From Herbaspirillum chlorophenolicum (GTDB taxonomy: Bacteria; Pseudomonadota; Gammaproteobacteria; Burkholderiales; Burkholderiaceae_D), in assembly GCF_001189955.1 (NCBI RefSeq), contig NZ_LFLT01000009.1:89578-153577 (forward strand): DNA of 64,000 nucleotides, read 5' to 3'. Positions 7,348 to 17,853 of this stretch are shown one piece after another. The notes below the pieces were generated by a model that worked only from the letters and a program-made list of their open reading frames with translations, was not told where the DNA came from and ran no database searches. The position numbers and the translations under genes are program-made. Position 1 is the first letter of the stretch. Each line of letters opens with the position of its first letter.

Positions 7348-9720
7348 TCAGGCCTTCTTCCGGGTACGCGGCGCGGGGGCTTTCCCCGCAGGTACTTTCC
7401 CTTTTCCCGCTGTTTTTTCCACGGCCGGCTTTCCGGCGGCCGCCTTCCCAGGCGTTGCCGCCCTGCTTCTTTTCGCCGGCGTCTTGATTTCCTCCGGATG
7501 CTCACCGATGGCCGAAGTCAGCTTGCGCGCCAGGACGATGACCTTGTCCGGGTCCACACCCAGCGTGCCGATCAGGAATTCGATGATCTCCGAGCGCGGA
7601 TTGGCCAGCGTCGGCTCGATCATCATCACCGCCGCCGACACTGCCAATGCGCGTTCGCGGGTAGCCGTGTCGGGCAGCATCTGCTCCAGCGCGTTGAGCG
7701 CCTCGACCGGCGCCACCGCTGCGATGCGCGCCTGCTCCTTGAGCAGCTGTACCCAATTGGTCTGCGGCGAGACGCTGGCATGCATCCGCGGCAATTGCGC
7801 CAGCAAACGCGCCAGGCGCAGGCTGCGGCGCTCGAAAGCGCCGACCGATACCATGCCGGCGATCACGATGCGGCATACCGCTTCGGCAAAGCCGCCGTCG
7901 GCGATGCTGCCGAGCACTGCATCGCGATACTCGCCCAGCTCCTTCAAAGCGCGGCGGTGCGCTGCCTCGGCATCGGGTTCGCGCGGCGGCAACCAGGCGC
8001 CCAAGCCATTAGGGCCGAACAACTGGTTGGTCATGCGCACCGTGCGGGCATCGCGCTGATCGCGAAAGACATTCAATTCATCGGTGATGCGCTGGGCCAT
8101 CCGGCGCTCGAACTGCTTGAGCGGATGGTCTTCCCCTACCTCGGCACGGGCGGTTCTTGCCTGGGCGGCCTGCTGGCGGATGAAGGCGGCAGCCGGATGG
8201 GCGTCCGAGAACAACTGGCGCTGCATGCGCAGCGGACTCAATTTCATCAGCGTGTTGGCGCTCTCGCGCGAAGAAACCATCCTGACCCACGGCCGCAGCC
8301 AGGTCTTGTACAGGTTCGCGTTGATCTCCGACCACTGGCTGATGGTGGAAAACACCGCCTCCTCCTCGCGCCCTTCAGGATTGAGCTTGCGGATATCGTC
8401 CATCGTGCGGTGCTCGTAATGCACGGTGTAGTCGCCCGGCTCCAGCTCGTCCCAGCGCCGGGTCTCCCTGGCATCTTTGGCATCGAGCTTCATTTCGTAG
8501 AGGCCGGGCGGCAGGCTCTCGATCACGTCCAGCGAGCTCACCAGCTGGTCATGCTCCTTCAGCGCCACCGAACCGCCGACGAAAATGCCGAGATGGCCCA
8601 CGCTCTCATGCAGCACATAAACGATGGTGCGTCCGGCGGCGGCGATGGCGCGCTCGTCGCCCCAGGCATCGATGATCCAGTTCAGCGCCTGCGGCGGCGG
8701 CGTGATGTTGTCGCCCCACGAAGCGAACACCACGACAGGCGCCGTGATGTTGCGCAGATTGACCTGCTTGCCCTTGATCTCCAGTTCGCCGCGCGCCAGC
8801 TTGTTGCCCACGAACAGGTTCTCGGTAATCGACTCGATTTCGGCCCCGGTCATGCGGAAGAAGCCGCCCCACCAGCGTTCGAATTCCAGGAAGCGCTCCG
8901 CCTCGGTATCGACCGACGACCACAGGTTGTAGTACTTGCTCCAGAACGTATTGGCGGGATTGAGTTTCTCGAAGTTCTCGACCAGGTAAGCGCCATCGAA
9001 ACGATCGGCGCCAAGGTCGGCCGCCAGCGAAGCCAGCCATGTCCCGCCCAGCGTGGCGCCGCTGTAGCGCATCGGGTTGAGCTTGGAGCTGCCGGCCCAG
9101 TAGGAAGCAGGCGCGCCCACCATCATCAGCGGGCCGAACAATTCGGGGCGCACCGCATCCAGCGTCATCATCGCCCAGCCCGCCTGGCAATTGCCGATCA
9201 CCACCGGCTTGGCCTTGCATTGCGGATGGCGGCGGATCACCTCTTCCAGGAACAGCGCCTCGGACTCCAGCACCGTCGTCAGCGTCTGGCCGTCCTCAGG
9301 CTCCGGGCGGAAGGTCACGAAATAGACCGTATGCCCGGCCTTCATCGCCATGCCCACTTCGGAATCGAACTTGAAGCCGCCAATGCCCGGCCCGTGCCCG
9401 GCACGCGGATCAACCACCACCACCGGCCGCGCTTGCGGATTGACCGGCAAGCCCGGCGGCGGCTGCAGGCGCAGCAAGGCATAGTTGCAAGGCTGCGGCA
9501 AATCGTGGCCGTCCAGCACCATCTCATGGGCGAACTTGAGCAGCGGCGGCGTGCCCTGCTCCAGGTGTTCGAGGTAATCGTTGCCGCGATCCAACAGCGT
9601 GTCGAGGAACAGGAAGGTACGCTGCATGGAATCGGTCAGATAGGCATTGACGTCTCCCCAGCCCATGCCGGCCGGCGCCTCCGCACTGCTGCTGTCGATG
9701 GGTTTCTTGCGGCTTGCCAT
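7348..9720 (-). CDS. DUF3141 family protein, PhaC-like alpha/beta hydrolase
   Basis: The 790-residue protein has an alpha/beta-hydrolase core related to polyhydroxyalkanoate synthases. VVVDPRAGHGPGIGGFK, the lipase-box-like GNCQAG with a cysteine in the nucleophile position (Cys178), and the later APVVVFASWGDNITPPPQ and HESVGHLGIF place the acid and base residues as in PhaC. After about residue 400 comes a long, mostly helical region typical of DUF3141 proteins, and the last 60 residues are a lysine/alanine/proline tail. It may act in PHA or acyl-ester metabolism, but no activity is established for this group to my knowledge. GGGAGG precedes the ATG. Confidence 0.85.
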   Translation of the reverse strand: MASRKKPIDSSSAEAPAGMGWGDVNAYLTDSMQRTFLFLDTLLDRGNDYLEHLEQGTPPLLKFAHEMVLDGHDLPQPCNYALLRLQPPPGLPVNPQARPVVVVDPRAGHGPGIGGFKFDSEVGMAMKAGHTVYFVTFRPEPEDGQTLTTVLESEALFLEEVIRRHPQCKAKPVVIGNCQAGWAMMTLDAVRPELFGPLMMVGAPASYWAGSSKLNPMRYSGATLGGTWLASLAADLGADRFDGAYLVENFEKLNPANTFWSKYYNLWSSVDTEAERFLEFERWWGGFFRMTGAEIESITENLFVGNKLARGELEIKGKQVNLRNITAPVVVFASWGDNITPPPQALNWIIDAWGDERAIAAAGRTIVYVLHESVGHLGIFVGGSVALKEHDQLVSSLDVIESLPPGLYEMKLDAKDARETRRWDELEPGDYTVHYEHRTMDDIRKLNPEGREEEAVFSTISQWSEINANLYKTWLRPWVRMVSSRESANTLMKLSPLRMQRQLFSDAHPAAAFIRQQAAQARTARAEVGEDHPLKQFERRMAQRITDELNVFRDQRDARTVRMTNQLFGPNGLGAWLPPREPDAEAAHRRALKELGEYRDAVLGSIADGGFAEAVCRIVIAGMVSVGAFERRSLRLARLLAQLPRMHASVSPQTNWVQLLKEQARIAAVAPVEALNALEQMLPDTATRERALAVSAAVMMIEPTLANPRSEIIEFLIGTLGVDPDKVIVLARKLTSAIGEHPEEIKTPAKRSRAATPGKAAAGKPAVEKTAGKGKVPAGKAPAPRTRKKA

Positions 9721-9848
9721 GCTCCCTCCCAGGAACGCTCGATTGCCTTCATCATACGGAGAAATGGCGCTTCAAATCGCATGATCTCTGCGACAATGAA
9801 ACCGCATTTCCCCATATTGATAAAAAACAATTGCGCGGAGGAATCTTC

Positions 9849-10721
9849 ATGGAGCTTCACGGCCTGGTCGACCAACCCGGCAAGCTGCCGACCGTCCCCA
9901 AGGTAGTCCAGCAGTTGATCGCCAGCTTCAACTCGGAAGATGTCTCCGCCGCCGATATCGCGCGCCAGATCGCCGCCGACCCGGCGCTCTCGGCCAAGCT
10001 GCTGCGGCTGGCCAACTCCGCCTTCTTCCATGTCTCGCGCACCGTCGGCACGGTGGATGACGCATTGCGCATGCTGGGTTTCGTGATGGTGCGCAACCTG
10101 GTGCTGGGCAACGGCATGGTGGCCGCCTTCAAGAACACCAAGGGAATGGACCTGCCGCAGTTCTGGCGCTACAACCTCTACACGGCCTGCGCCGCGCGCT
10201 GGCTGGCCATGCATGCCGGCATCCACGGCGAGGACAACGGCGACGCCGTGTTCACGATCGGCATGATGCATGGCATCGGCCAATTGCAATTGCACGCCGT
10301 GGCCGCATCGGAAGTGGCGCCGCTGGACAAGCAGGTCAACGTACTCGACGCCTCCCGCGCCGACCGGGAAAAGGAACGCTGGGGCTTCCACTACGCCGAC
10401 GTGTCGGCCGAACTGGCCAGGATCTGGAACTTCCCCGACGCGCTGGCCGCCGCGCTGCGCGACGTGCCTGAGCCGCTGGGCACGGGCAAGCTCGACCGCG
10501 CCGCCGGCTGGGTACATCTGGGCGCATGGGCCGCGCGCGTGGATGTGCTCAAGCTCGACGATGAAGCCGCGCGCGCCAGCTATCCGGCGCAAGTCGCCAG
10601 GAAACTCGAGGTGGAGCCGGACTGGATGCCGCTGCTGGTCGGGCACGTGCAGGACAAGGCCGAACGCGCGATGCCGGCGATGAAGGAATTGTCGGCCGGA
10701 CTGGATGCGATGCTGGAATAG
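9849..10721 (+). CDS. HDOD domain protein (signal transduction)
   Basis: The 290-residue protein is a stand-alone HDOD domain: LPTVPKVVQQLIASFNSEDVSAADIARQIAADPALSAKLLRLANSAFF is the typical N-terminal helical block, followed by TVDDALRMLGFVMVRNLVLG and a degenerate HD-like core (MHGIGQLQLH). HDOD proteins lack the metal-binding HD residues of phosphodiesterases and serve as regulators in motility, stress or cell-cycle signalling. The start is set at 9849, where GGAGGAA lies five bases upstream; an in-frame ATG 135 bases earlier has no such site and would overlap the divergent gene. Confidence 0.88.
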   Translation: MELHGLVDQPGKLPTVPKVVQQLIASFNSEDVSAADIARQIAADPALSAKLLRLANSAFFHVSRTVGTVDDALRMLGFVMVRNLVLGNGMVAAFKNTKGMDLPQFWRYNLYTACAARWLAMHAGIHGEDNGDAVFTIGMMHGIGQLQLHAVAASEVAPLDKQVNVLDASRADREKERWGFHYADVSAELARIWNFPDALAAALRDVPEPLGTGKLDRAAGWVHLGAWAARVDVLKLDDEAARASYPAQVARKLEVEPDWMPLLVGHVQDKAERAMPAMKELSAGLDAMLE

Positions 10722-10818
10722 GGAGCGATGGGCTGGGCCCATTACTCCAACACGTTTGTCCGCTTTGGCATATCCTTGCCGAACCATCCGGACAACACTA
10801 CCGAAGTAAGGAAACATC

Positions 10819-11016
10819 ATGCCCAAGAAAGAGAAACTGGATCCGGAAACCGAAGCCCTGATCCAATGGTGCACCGAAGTCGAACAGTTCCTGGTCAAAG
10901 GCGGCGCCACGCTCGACCAGGCCCAGGAACACATCGAAGAACAAGTGGAATGGTTCACCGACCTGTTCTACGACGGCCTGACGCCTGAAGAAGCGGCCAA
11001 GGAAGCGCTTAACTGA
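10819..11016 (+). CDS. Small acidic conserved-type hypothetical protein
   Basis: The 65-residue protein is acidic and predicted helical (LDPETEALIQWCTEVEQFL, then EEQVEWFTDLFYDGLTPEEAAKEALN). It has no signal peptide or membrane segment. TAAGGAAA precedes the ATG at good spacing, and codon use matches its neighbours. The clean ribosome binding site and the regular amphipathic helices argue that it is real. No function is proposed. It follows the HDOD gene by 97 bases on the same strand. Confidence 0.65.
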   Translation: MPKKEKLDPETEALIQWCTEVEQFLVKGGATLDQAQEHIEEQVEWFTDLFYDGLTPEEAAKEALN

Positions 11017-11062
11017 CGCCACCAGCGCTGCACCCCGTCCCGGCCATGCACCGGGACTTTCC

Positions 11063-12532
<1,470 letters not shown>

Positions 12533-12564
12533 CGGCGCTCCATTGCTGCAGCGCCTGCTCCAGT

Positions 12565-13512
12565 TCAAGCATGGAAGACTCCGAAGGAAAACAACGCTAG
12601 TGCGCCCACGATGGCTAGCCACAGCAAGGCTGCCTGCGCCACCAGACGCCAGGCGCGGACAATGTCTGCACCCTCGGCCGGCTTGCCGCAGCCCAGCGGC
12701 GGCCGCTGTTCGACTTCGCCGTCATACACCGCAGGGCCGCCCAGCGCCACGCAGAGCGCGCCGGCGCCGGCCGCCATCACCGGCCCGGCGTTCGGGCTGC
12801 TCCAGGCCGGCGCCTGCTCCTTCCAGCATGCCAGCGCCTGGGCGCGGTTGCCAAGCCAGGCGTAAGACCATGCGGTCAGCCGGGCCGGAATCCAGTTGAG
12901 CACATCGTCGATGCGTGCCGCGGCCCAGCCGAAATGGAGAAAGCGTTCATTACGGTAGCCCCACATCGCATCCAGTGTGTTGGCCAACCGGAACAACAAG
13001 GCGCCCGGCCCGCCCGCGACCAGGAACCAGAACAGCGTGCCGAACACGGCATCGTTGCCGTTCTCCAGCAGCGATTCGACGCCGGCCTTGGCGAGGTCGG
13101 TTTCATTCGATTGGCGCGTATCGCGGCTGACGATATAGGAAGTCAGTACACGCGCTGCCGCCAGGTCGCCGCGCGCCAGCGCGAGCGCAATCGGCAGCGT
13201 GTGATCGCGCAGGCTGCGCAGGCCGATGCAGAAATACAGCAGCGCCGCATGCAACAGGCAAGCCAGCCACCACGGCGCCAGATGGATGATCCAGGCCGCC
13301 AGCGCCACGCCCGGCAGCACCGCCAGCGCCCACGCAAGGATGCCGCGCAGGCGCGATGCAGGCGCCTGGTTGAGCGCGCCTTCGATACGCTTGGCCAGGC
13401 TGCCGAAACCGACCAGCGGATGCCAGCGGCGCGCCTCGCCCAGCACCAGGTCGAGCACCAGCCCCGCTGCCATCAGCAAGGCCAGCCAGGGCCAGGACAA
13501 GCCGCTCAGCAC
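12565..13512 (-). CDS. cobD: Adenosylcobinamide-phosphate synthase (CobD/CbiB), GTG start
   Basis: The 315-residue inner-membrane protein attaches the aminopropanol arm to cobyric acid. Visible family signatures are [20 protein letters not shown] at the N-terminus, [33 protein letters not shown] in the middle, and [23 protein letters not shown]. About four hydrophobic segments are visible. The start is GTG at 13512, which has AAGGA upstream and overlaps the end of cobU by 7 bases. The family begins close to this residue, whereas the longer ATG frame reads through cobU out of frame. Confidence 0.92.
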   Translation of the reverse strand: MLSGLSWPWLALLMAAGLVLDLVLGEARRWHPLVGFGSLAKRIEGALNQAPASRLRGILAWALAVLPGVALAAWIIHLAPWWLACLLHAALLYFCIGLRSLRDHTLPIALALARGDLAAARVLTSYIVSRDTRQSNETDLAKAGVESLLENGNDAVFGTLFWFLVAGGPGALLFRLANTLDAMWGYRNERFLHFGWAAARIDDVLNWIPARLTAWSYAWLGNRAQALACWKEQAPAWSSPNAGPVMAAGAGALCVALGGPAVYDGEVEQRPPLGCGKPAEGADIVRAWRLVAQAALLWLAIVGALALFSFGVFHA

Positions 13513-14111
13513 GATGCGTCCTTGAAGTTCAGGGGCAGGCCCGCGGCCACCCATTGCACCCGCTCGCAGATCGCCGCCACCGACTGGTTCAGGCGCCCGG
13601 CCTCGTCGACGAACCAGCGCGATACCGCGCCCTGCGGCACGATACCCATGCCCACTTCGTTGGACACCAGGATGACCGTCCCCTGCGCCTCCTGCAGTGC
13701 GCGCAGGAAGTCCTCGCGCTGCAGCGCAAAGGCGGCCGGTGCTTCGATCGGCCCCAGCTCGGGAAATACATAACCTTCCGCGAACAGCAGGTTGGACAGC
13801 CACACCGTCAGGCAATCGACCAGCACCACGTTGCCGGCACGGCTGTTGGCGCGCAACGCTTCGCCCAGCGCCAGCGGCTCCTCCACTGTGCGCCAAGGGC
13901 CGGCCTGCTCCTGGCGGCGCTGGCGATGGTGGGCGATGCGCGCGGCCATCTCGGCGTCGGCCGCGCTGGCGGTGCGATCGGCAGTGGCGATGAAGACGAT
14001 CTCGTCCGCGCCGGACTGGGTCGCTTCCAGCGCCTGTTTCTCGGCATAGGCGCTCTTGCCGGAGCGCGCCCCGCCAAAGATCAGGATGCGCCGCGATTGC
14101 GTCGCGTTCAT
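13506..14111 (-). CDS. cobU: Adenosylcobinamide kinase / GTP:adenosylcobinamide-phosphate guanylyltransferase
   Basis: The 201-residue CobU/CobP enzyme phosphorylates adenosylcobinamide and then transfers GMP to give adenosylcobinamide-GDP. The P-loop GGARSGKS spans residues 13-20, IATADRTASAADAEMAARIAHHRQRR carries the His used as GMP acceptor in characterised CobU, and DCLTVWLSNLL and VSNEVGMGIVP are conserved blocks. It heads a three-gene run with cobD and cobQ. The usual threonine-phosphate decarboxylase cobC, cobS and cobT are not here. I searched the upstream region by eye for a cobalamin riboswitch and found none. Confidence 0.94.
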   Translation of the reverse strand: MNATQSRRILIFGGARSGKSAYAEKQALEATQSGADEIVFIATADRTASAADAEMAARIAHHRQRRQEQAGPWRTVEEPLALGEALRANSRAGNVVLVDCLTVWLSNLLFAEGYVFPELGPIEAPAAFALQREDFLRALQEAQGTVILVSNEVGMGIVPQGAVSRWFVDEAGRLNQSVAAICERVQWVAAGLPLNFKDASC

Positions 14112-14632
14112 ATGGGTTCCCCTTGCCAGCGGTCTTCGAACATCATTTCATCCAATGGAAGCAGGTATGCACATCAGCGGCCGCATGATTGTTCGTGCGC
14201 GATACGCCACCTTGCTCTCGGAGGAATGAATCGCGCCAGAATCGAACCGGCGCTCGCCATGTGCGATGAATAGGTATGGAGTGGGAGCGCCGTTCAGGAA
14301 AAGGCATCGGGAGCCAGTAACGGAAATACGGCTGCGGCCGGCACATATGCCGAAAAATCGCCCAGTCCGTGAATCCGTCTCGCATACGGCAAATCGGCCG
14401 GTGCATGCCGGCCTGATGGATTTCAACTGCAATGGTGGAAGCTGCAAGTACGATCGCCCTCCGCGATGCAACCTTGAATTCGCTTCAGCTCAGTGGCTTG
14501 GTGCCCCCTGTTGCGCGCCGAACACCTGAAGCGATGCTACGCCGCGCAGTATAAAGTCCGGGCCTTCTCAGGGCAACCGGATACGGGCGCCCCATCTTGC
14601 CAACAAGGAAACATCGGCGGCAATCAGCGGCA
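14112..14632. other. 521-bp intergenic region without recognisable gene
   Basis: The stretch lies between the starts of cobU (reading away) and the end of a small minus-strand gene. Short open frames exist on both strands, but their translations have no recognisable motifs or good ribosome binding sites. No B12-box-like sequence (the conserved core of cobalamin riboswitches) is visible on the minus strand. The cobU promoter should be here. Confidence 0.5.
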
Positions 14633-14980
14633 TCAAGGCCCTGACGAGCGGTCGATGGGATCGCTGGCCGGAAAGGTATCGGCCAGCGCCTGGTCCATTT
14701 CCGCCTCCAGCTTGCGCGCTTGCTTGTCGCGTTCGTTTTTGCGCACTGTCTTGTTTTGCGCGGCCAGTTTGCGGGCATCGTCCTCGATGATCCCGCGGCC
14801 GATCTCATTGTCGGACGAGGCTTGTTTCACCGCGGGTTCGTGTGCGCTGTGGCTACGCCGGCGATCCCGGTCGGCAGGCGCTGCCGGATGCGCCGGCACC
14901 ACCGGCATGGCAATGGCCCAGCCGATACCCGCCGTAAGCATCCGGGCGAAATGGGGGATGAGGGAATCCGGTTGATGCAT
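14633..14980 (-). CDS. Hypothetical protein with C-terminal ADTFPASDPID motif
   Basis: The 115-residue protein starts at 14980, where AGGAG lies five to six bases upstream. The N-terminus has a weakly hydrophobic helix (ARMLTAGIGWAIAMPVVPA), the middle is rich in Arg, His and Ala, and the C-terminal third is a charged helix (ARKLAAQNKTVRKNERDKQARK) ending with ALADTFPASDPID. The last motif occurs in many short, otherwise unrelated proteobacterial proteins of unknown role. It is the most upstream-facing end of a group of four small minus-strand genes. No function is assigned. Confidence 0.6.
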   Translation of the reverse strand: MHQPDSLIPHFARMLTAGIGWAIAMPVVPAHPAAPADRDRRRSHSAHEPAVKQASSDNEIGRGIIEDDARKLAAQNKTVRKNERDKQARKLEAEMDQALADTFPASDPIDRSSGP

Positions 14981-15052
14981 GACAAGCTCCTCTATACGAA
15001 ACCAGCATTGCTCCCAATAATGCACCTCATGCCGCAAGGCCGCCTTCATTTT

Positions 15053-15202
15053 TTACTGCATGCGGATAGGTTTGTCCGAAGGACGCGGGTTGAGCGGCGG
15101 ATCCTCGACCGGAATCGGGTCGTCGTCGGGCAATTCTGGCGGCGGCAAATGCGGATCGGGAATCGGCGGCGTTTCCTGCGGTGTATGCAAAGCGGTTTTC
15201 AA
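15053..15202 (-). CDS. Proline-rich microprotein, 49 residues, TTG start
   Basis: A TTG at 15202 sits 6 bases after a near-perfect AGGAGG and opens a 49-codon frame. The peptide is dominated by Pro and acidic residues (PQETPPIPDPHLPPPELPDDD, then PIPVEDPPLNPRPSDKP). It has no signal peptide or membrane segment. The strength of the ribosome binding site and the resemblance to the next small gene upstream argue for translation. Longer frames starting at 15322 in the same phase give arginine-rich nonsense. No function is known to me. Confidence 0.5.
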   Translation of the reverse strand: MKTALHTPQETPPIPDPHLPPPELPDDDPIPVEDPPLNPRPSDKPIRMQ

Positions 15203-15239
15203 ACTGCTCCTCCTGCTGCGCATCGACCGGCGGCATGGC

Positions 15240-15338
15240 TCATTGCCGGCTGGGATGCTGGTGGGGAATCGGGTCCTGCGGCGGCGTCGGGTCCAGGGGT
15301 GGAACCTCCACCGGCGGGACATCTTGAGGCTTGTGCAT
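15240..15338 (-). CDS. Proline-rich microprotein, 32 residues
   Basis: ATG at 15338, preceded by GGAG, encodes 32 residues of the pattern MHKPQDVPPVEVPPLDPTPP followed by QDPIPHQHPSRQ. It shares the PP-acidic-P and DPIP pattern with the 49-residue peptide encoded 37 bases downstream, which suggests a tandem pair. Too short for usual gene callers. The composition would give an extended, disordered chain. Function unknown. Confidence 0.45.
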   Translation of the reverse strand: MHKPQDVPPVEVPPLDPTPPQDPIPHQHPSRQ

Positions 15339-15389
15339 GGCTGTCTCCAGGTGCGCAGTCAGAGTTCAGGTGAACAATACGCCGAAGGC

Positions 15390-15596
15390 TTAATTCTTGC
15401 CTTGACCGGACATCAACCCATCGTCGGCGCTGGCGCCGGGGTCTTCGGTACCGTCAGGTTCCACCGCTTGCGGCTCGTCGCTCTCCGGCACCGGCAGCTT
15501 GTGCTTGCCGGTCAGCGCACAATTGCCGCCGAAACGCTTGTCTCTGGCGTGGCTTGCGGCGGCAGCTTGCGCGCCCGGTGGCATGCGCTTGTTCAT
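15390..15596 (-). CDS. Small hypothetical protein, 68 residues
   Basis: ATG at 15596 follows AGGAGGGCTGGAG, so the start is well supported. The 68-residue peptide has a basic N-terminus (MNKRMPPGAQ), an alanine stretch, a central GGNCALTGKHKLP and an acidic, disordered-looking tail ending SADDGLMSGQGKN. It contains one cysteine and no membrane segment. It lies downstream of the pgm terminator, so it needs its own promoter, and it may lead the cluster of small genes that continues to 14633. Function unknown. Confidence 0.6.
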   Translation of the reverse strand: MNKRMPPGAQAAAASHARDKRFGGNCALTGKHKLPVPESDEPQAVEPDGTEDPGASADDGLMSGQGKN

Positions 15597-15691
15597 CTCC
15601 AGCCCTCCTGCCTCAATGTATCCCACCATCCTATGGATGCGGCCACGGTCAGGCAACAGGACATTGGAGAATTCGCATGTAGGAAGTCCGG

Positions 15692-15728
15692 AAGAAAAAA
15701 CGCCGGTTACCCTGCGGCAACCGGCGTT
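15692..15728 (-). terminator. Rho-independent terminator of pgm
   Basis: On the minus strand AACGCCGGTT pairs with AACCGGCGTT (15699-15708 with 15719-15728), and a T-rich run follows (complement of 15693-15700). It lies 24 bases after the pgm stop. Confidence 0.85.
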
Positions 15729-15751
15729 CGCGGGCAAGCGAAGATGCTCGC

Positions 15752-17401
15752 TCAGCCTGCCTTCAGTGCACGCGTCACGATCTCCTGCGCCTCGGCGAAG
15801 ATCTTGTCCAGATGCGCCTGGTCGCGGAAGCTTTCGCCGTAGATCTTGTAGATGTTTTCGGTGCCGGACGGGCGCGCGGCGAACCAGCCGCTGTCGGTGA
15901 CGATCTTGAGGCCGCCGAAGGGCTTGCCGTTCGCCGGTGCGGTCGTCAGCACTTCGCGGATGGTCTCGCCGGCCAGTTCGGTCGAGCTGACATCGTCGGG
16001 CGAAAGCCTGGACAGGCGCGCCTTCTGCTCCGGCGTGGCAGCGGCTTCGATACGGCCGTTGAGCGGCGCGCCGAGTTGCTGCGTCAGTTCCTGGTAGATC
16101 TGGCCCGGATCGTTGCCGGTGCGCGCCGTCATTTCGGCGGCGAGCAAGGCTGCGGTAATGCCGTCCTTGTCGGTGCTCCAGGGCTGGCCGTCGAAGCGCA
16201 CGAAGGAGGCGCCCGCGCTCTCCTCGCAGCCGAAGGCGATGCTGCCGTCATACAGGCCATCGACGAACCACTTGAAGCCGACCGGCATTTCCAGCAGCTT
16301 GCGGCCGAGATGGGCGGCCACACGGTTGATCATCTGGCTCGACACCAGGGTCTTGCCGACCGCCGCGCCGGCGCGCCATGCGGGGCGGTGGCTGAACAGG
16401 TAATAGACGGCGACGGCGAGATAATTGTTGGCGGGCAGCAAGCCCGTGCTCCTGGCGATGATGCCGTGGCGGTCGTGGTCGGTATCGCAGGCCAACGCGA
16501 CGTCGAAGCGCTCCTTCAACGCGATCAGTTCGGTCATCGCGTACGGCGAAGACGGGTCCATGCGGATCTGCGCATCCCAGTCCTGCGGCACGAAGCGGAA
16601 AGTGGGGTCGACCTCGGTATTGACCACCTCCAGGTTGAGCTTGTAGCGGTCGGCGATGGCCGACCAGTAATGCACGCCGGCGCCGCCCAGCGGGTCGACG
16701 CCGATCCGGACATTGGCGCCGGAGATCGCCGCCAGGTCGATGATATTGGGCAGGTCGCTGACATAGCTGTCGAGATAGTCGTAGCGGCGCGTGGTGCCCG
16801 CCTTGAGCGCCTTCTCGAAGCTCAGGCGTTTGACGCCTTCCAGGCGCTTCTCCAGATAGGCGTTGGCGCGCTTCTCGACCCATCCCGTGACATCGGAATC
16901 CGCCGGGCCGCCGTTGGGCATGTTGTACTTGAAGCCGCCATTGTCCGGCGGGTTGTGCGAAGGCGTGATGACGATGCCGTCGGCCAGGGCCGACCGGTTA
17001 AGCCGATTGTGCGCCAGGATCGCGTGCGATACCGCAGGCGTAGGCGCATAAGGGCTGCCCTCGGCCAGCATGGTCACCACTTCGTTGCCGGCCAGTACTT
17101 CCAGCGCGCTATGCCAGGCCGGCTCGGACAAGGCGTGCGTATCGATGCCCAGAAACAGCGGGCCGGTGAAACCCTGCCCATTGCGGTAGTCGCAGATGGC
17201 CTGGGTGATGGCCAGCACATGCCACTCATTGAAGCTGTGGGCATTGGCATTGCCGCGATGCCCGGACGTGCCGAAGGCAACCCGGTGGGTGGCCTCGCCC
17301 ATATCGGGGCGCAGGCTGTAGTAATTGGAGAGCAGGACTGGCAGGTTAACCAGTGCCGATGGTGCCGCGCGTTTGCCGGCCAGTGGATTGGCGCTACTCA
17401 T
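15752..17401 (-). CDS. pgm: Phosphoglucomutase (alpha-D-glucose phosphate-specific)
   Basis: The 549-residue enzyme interconverts glucose-1-phosphate and glucose-6-phosphate. The catalytic phosphoserine motif TPSHNPP puts Ser148 at the active site; the metal-binding loop CDTDHDRHG follows near residue 305, the sugar-specificity loop GCEESAGASF near 390, and the phosphate-binding RPSGTE near the C-terminus. FGTSGHRG near residue 43 is the N-terminal signature of the Pgm rather than PgmG type. With galU nearby it supplies UDP-glucose for envelope polysaccharide and trehalose. It has its own terminator. Confidence 0.95.
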   Translation of the reverse strand: MSSANPLAGKRAAPSALVNLPVLLSNYYSLRPDMGEATHRVAFGTSGHRGNANAHSFNEWHVLAITQAICDYRNGQGFTGPLFLGIDTHALSEPAWHSALEVLAGNEVVTMLAEGSPYAPTPAVSHAILAHNRLNRSALADGIVITPSHNPPDNGGFKYNMPNGGPADSDVTGWVEKRANAYLEKRLEGVKRLSFEKALKAGTTRRYDYLDSYVSDLPNIIDLAAISGANVRIGVDPLGGAGVHYWSAIADRYKLNLEVVNTEVDPTFRFVPQDWDAQIRMDPSSPYAMTELIALKERFDVALACDTDHDRHGIIARSTGLLPANNYLAVAVYYLFSHRPAWRAGAAVGKTLVSSQMINRVAAHLGRKLLEMPVGFKWFVDGLYDGSIAFGCEESAGASFVRFDGQPWSTDKDGITAALLAAEMTARTGNDPGQIYQELTQQLGAPLNGRIEAAATPEQKARLSRLSPDDVSSTELAGETIREVLTTAPANGKPFGGLKIVTDSGWFAARPSGTENIYKIYGESFRDQAHLDKIFAEAQEIVTRALKAG

Positions 17402-17530
17402 GGAGATGCTTTTTCTTGATGGATGGAAACAAGGTCAGGCGTATTGGCAGGCACGGTGTGCTCAATGCTCCTCATGCACAACCGTAAAGCTGTCGAGACG
17501 GCATTGTAGGGCAAGCTTGCCGTATCGGAC

Positions 17531-17580
17531 AAAACAGAAAAACACACCCGATGCACAGGCATCGGGCGTTTTTCTGTTTT
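17531..17580. terminator. Long bidirectional hairpin terminator
   Basis: CCCGATGC-ACAG-GCATCGGG forms a perfect 8-bp stem, flanked by AAAACAGAAAAAC and its exact complement GTTTTTCTGTTTT (17531-17543 with 17568-17580). It lies 18 bases after the glsB-type stop on the minus strand and has a T-run on both strands. Confidence 0.85.
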
Positions 17581-17598
17581 TTTTCTAACGGTGCAGAC

Positions 17599-17853
17599 TC
17601 AAGCGCGCCTGGAAAAGGCCCTGACGATAACGAGCAAGATGATCGCGCCCAGCGTGGCAGTGATGATCGATGCCAGAATGCCGCCGCCGACGGCAATGCC
17701 CAGCAATCCGGCCAACCAGCCGCCGATCACGGCGCCGACGATGCCGATCAGGATATCGGCCAGCAAGCCGAAGCCGCCGCCCTTCACCAGCACGCCGGCC
17801 AGCCAGCCGGCAACGGCCCCGATGATGAGCCAGGCAATGATTCCATGATCCAT
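17599..17853 (-). CDS. GlsB/YeaQ/YmgE family stress-response membrane protein
   Basis: The 84-residue protein has three glycine-rich hydrophobic segments (IIAWLIIGAVAGWLAG, FGLLADILIGIVGAVIGGWL and ILASIITATLGAIILLVIV) typical of the transglycosylase-associated protein family. It is a small inner-membrane protein of poorly defined role, induced by stress in enteric and Gram-positive bacteria. The ATG at 17853 has AGGGAA upstream; longer in-frame starts add 70 residues without similarity to the family. Followed by a strong hairpin terminator. Confidence 0.9.
   Translation of the reverse strand: MDHGIIAWLIIGAVAGWLAGVLVKGGGFGLLADILIGIVGAVIGGWLAGLLGIAVGGGILASIITATLGAIILLVIVRAFSRRA

Noticed and set aside
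7498..9906. An 802-codon frame on the plus strand opposite the DUF3141 gene.
   Set aside because: Its translation has no recognisable motifs, while the minus frame has the hydrolase motifs and a good ribosome binding site.
14266..14529. An 87-codon plus-strand frame upstream of cobU.
   Set aside because: No ribosome binding site, random-looking composition.
14112..14632. Search for a cobalamin riboswitch before cobU.
   Set aside because: No B12-box-like core could be found by eye; not claimed.
15812..17419. A 535-codon plus-strand frame opposite pgm.
   Set aside because: Shadow of pgm, which carries all phosphoglucomutase motifs.
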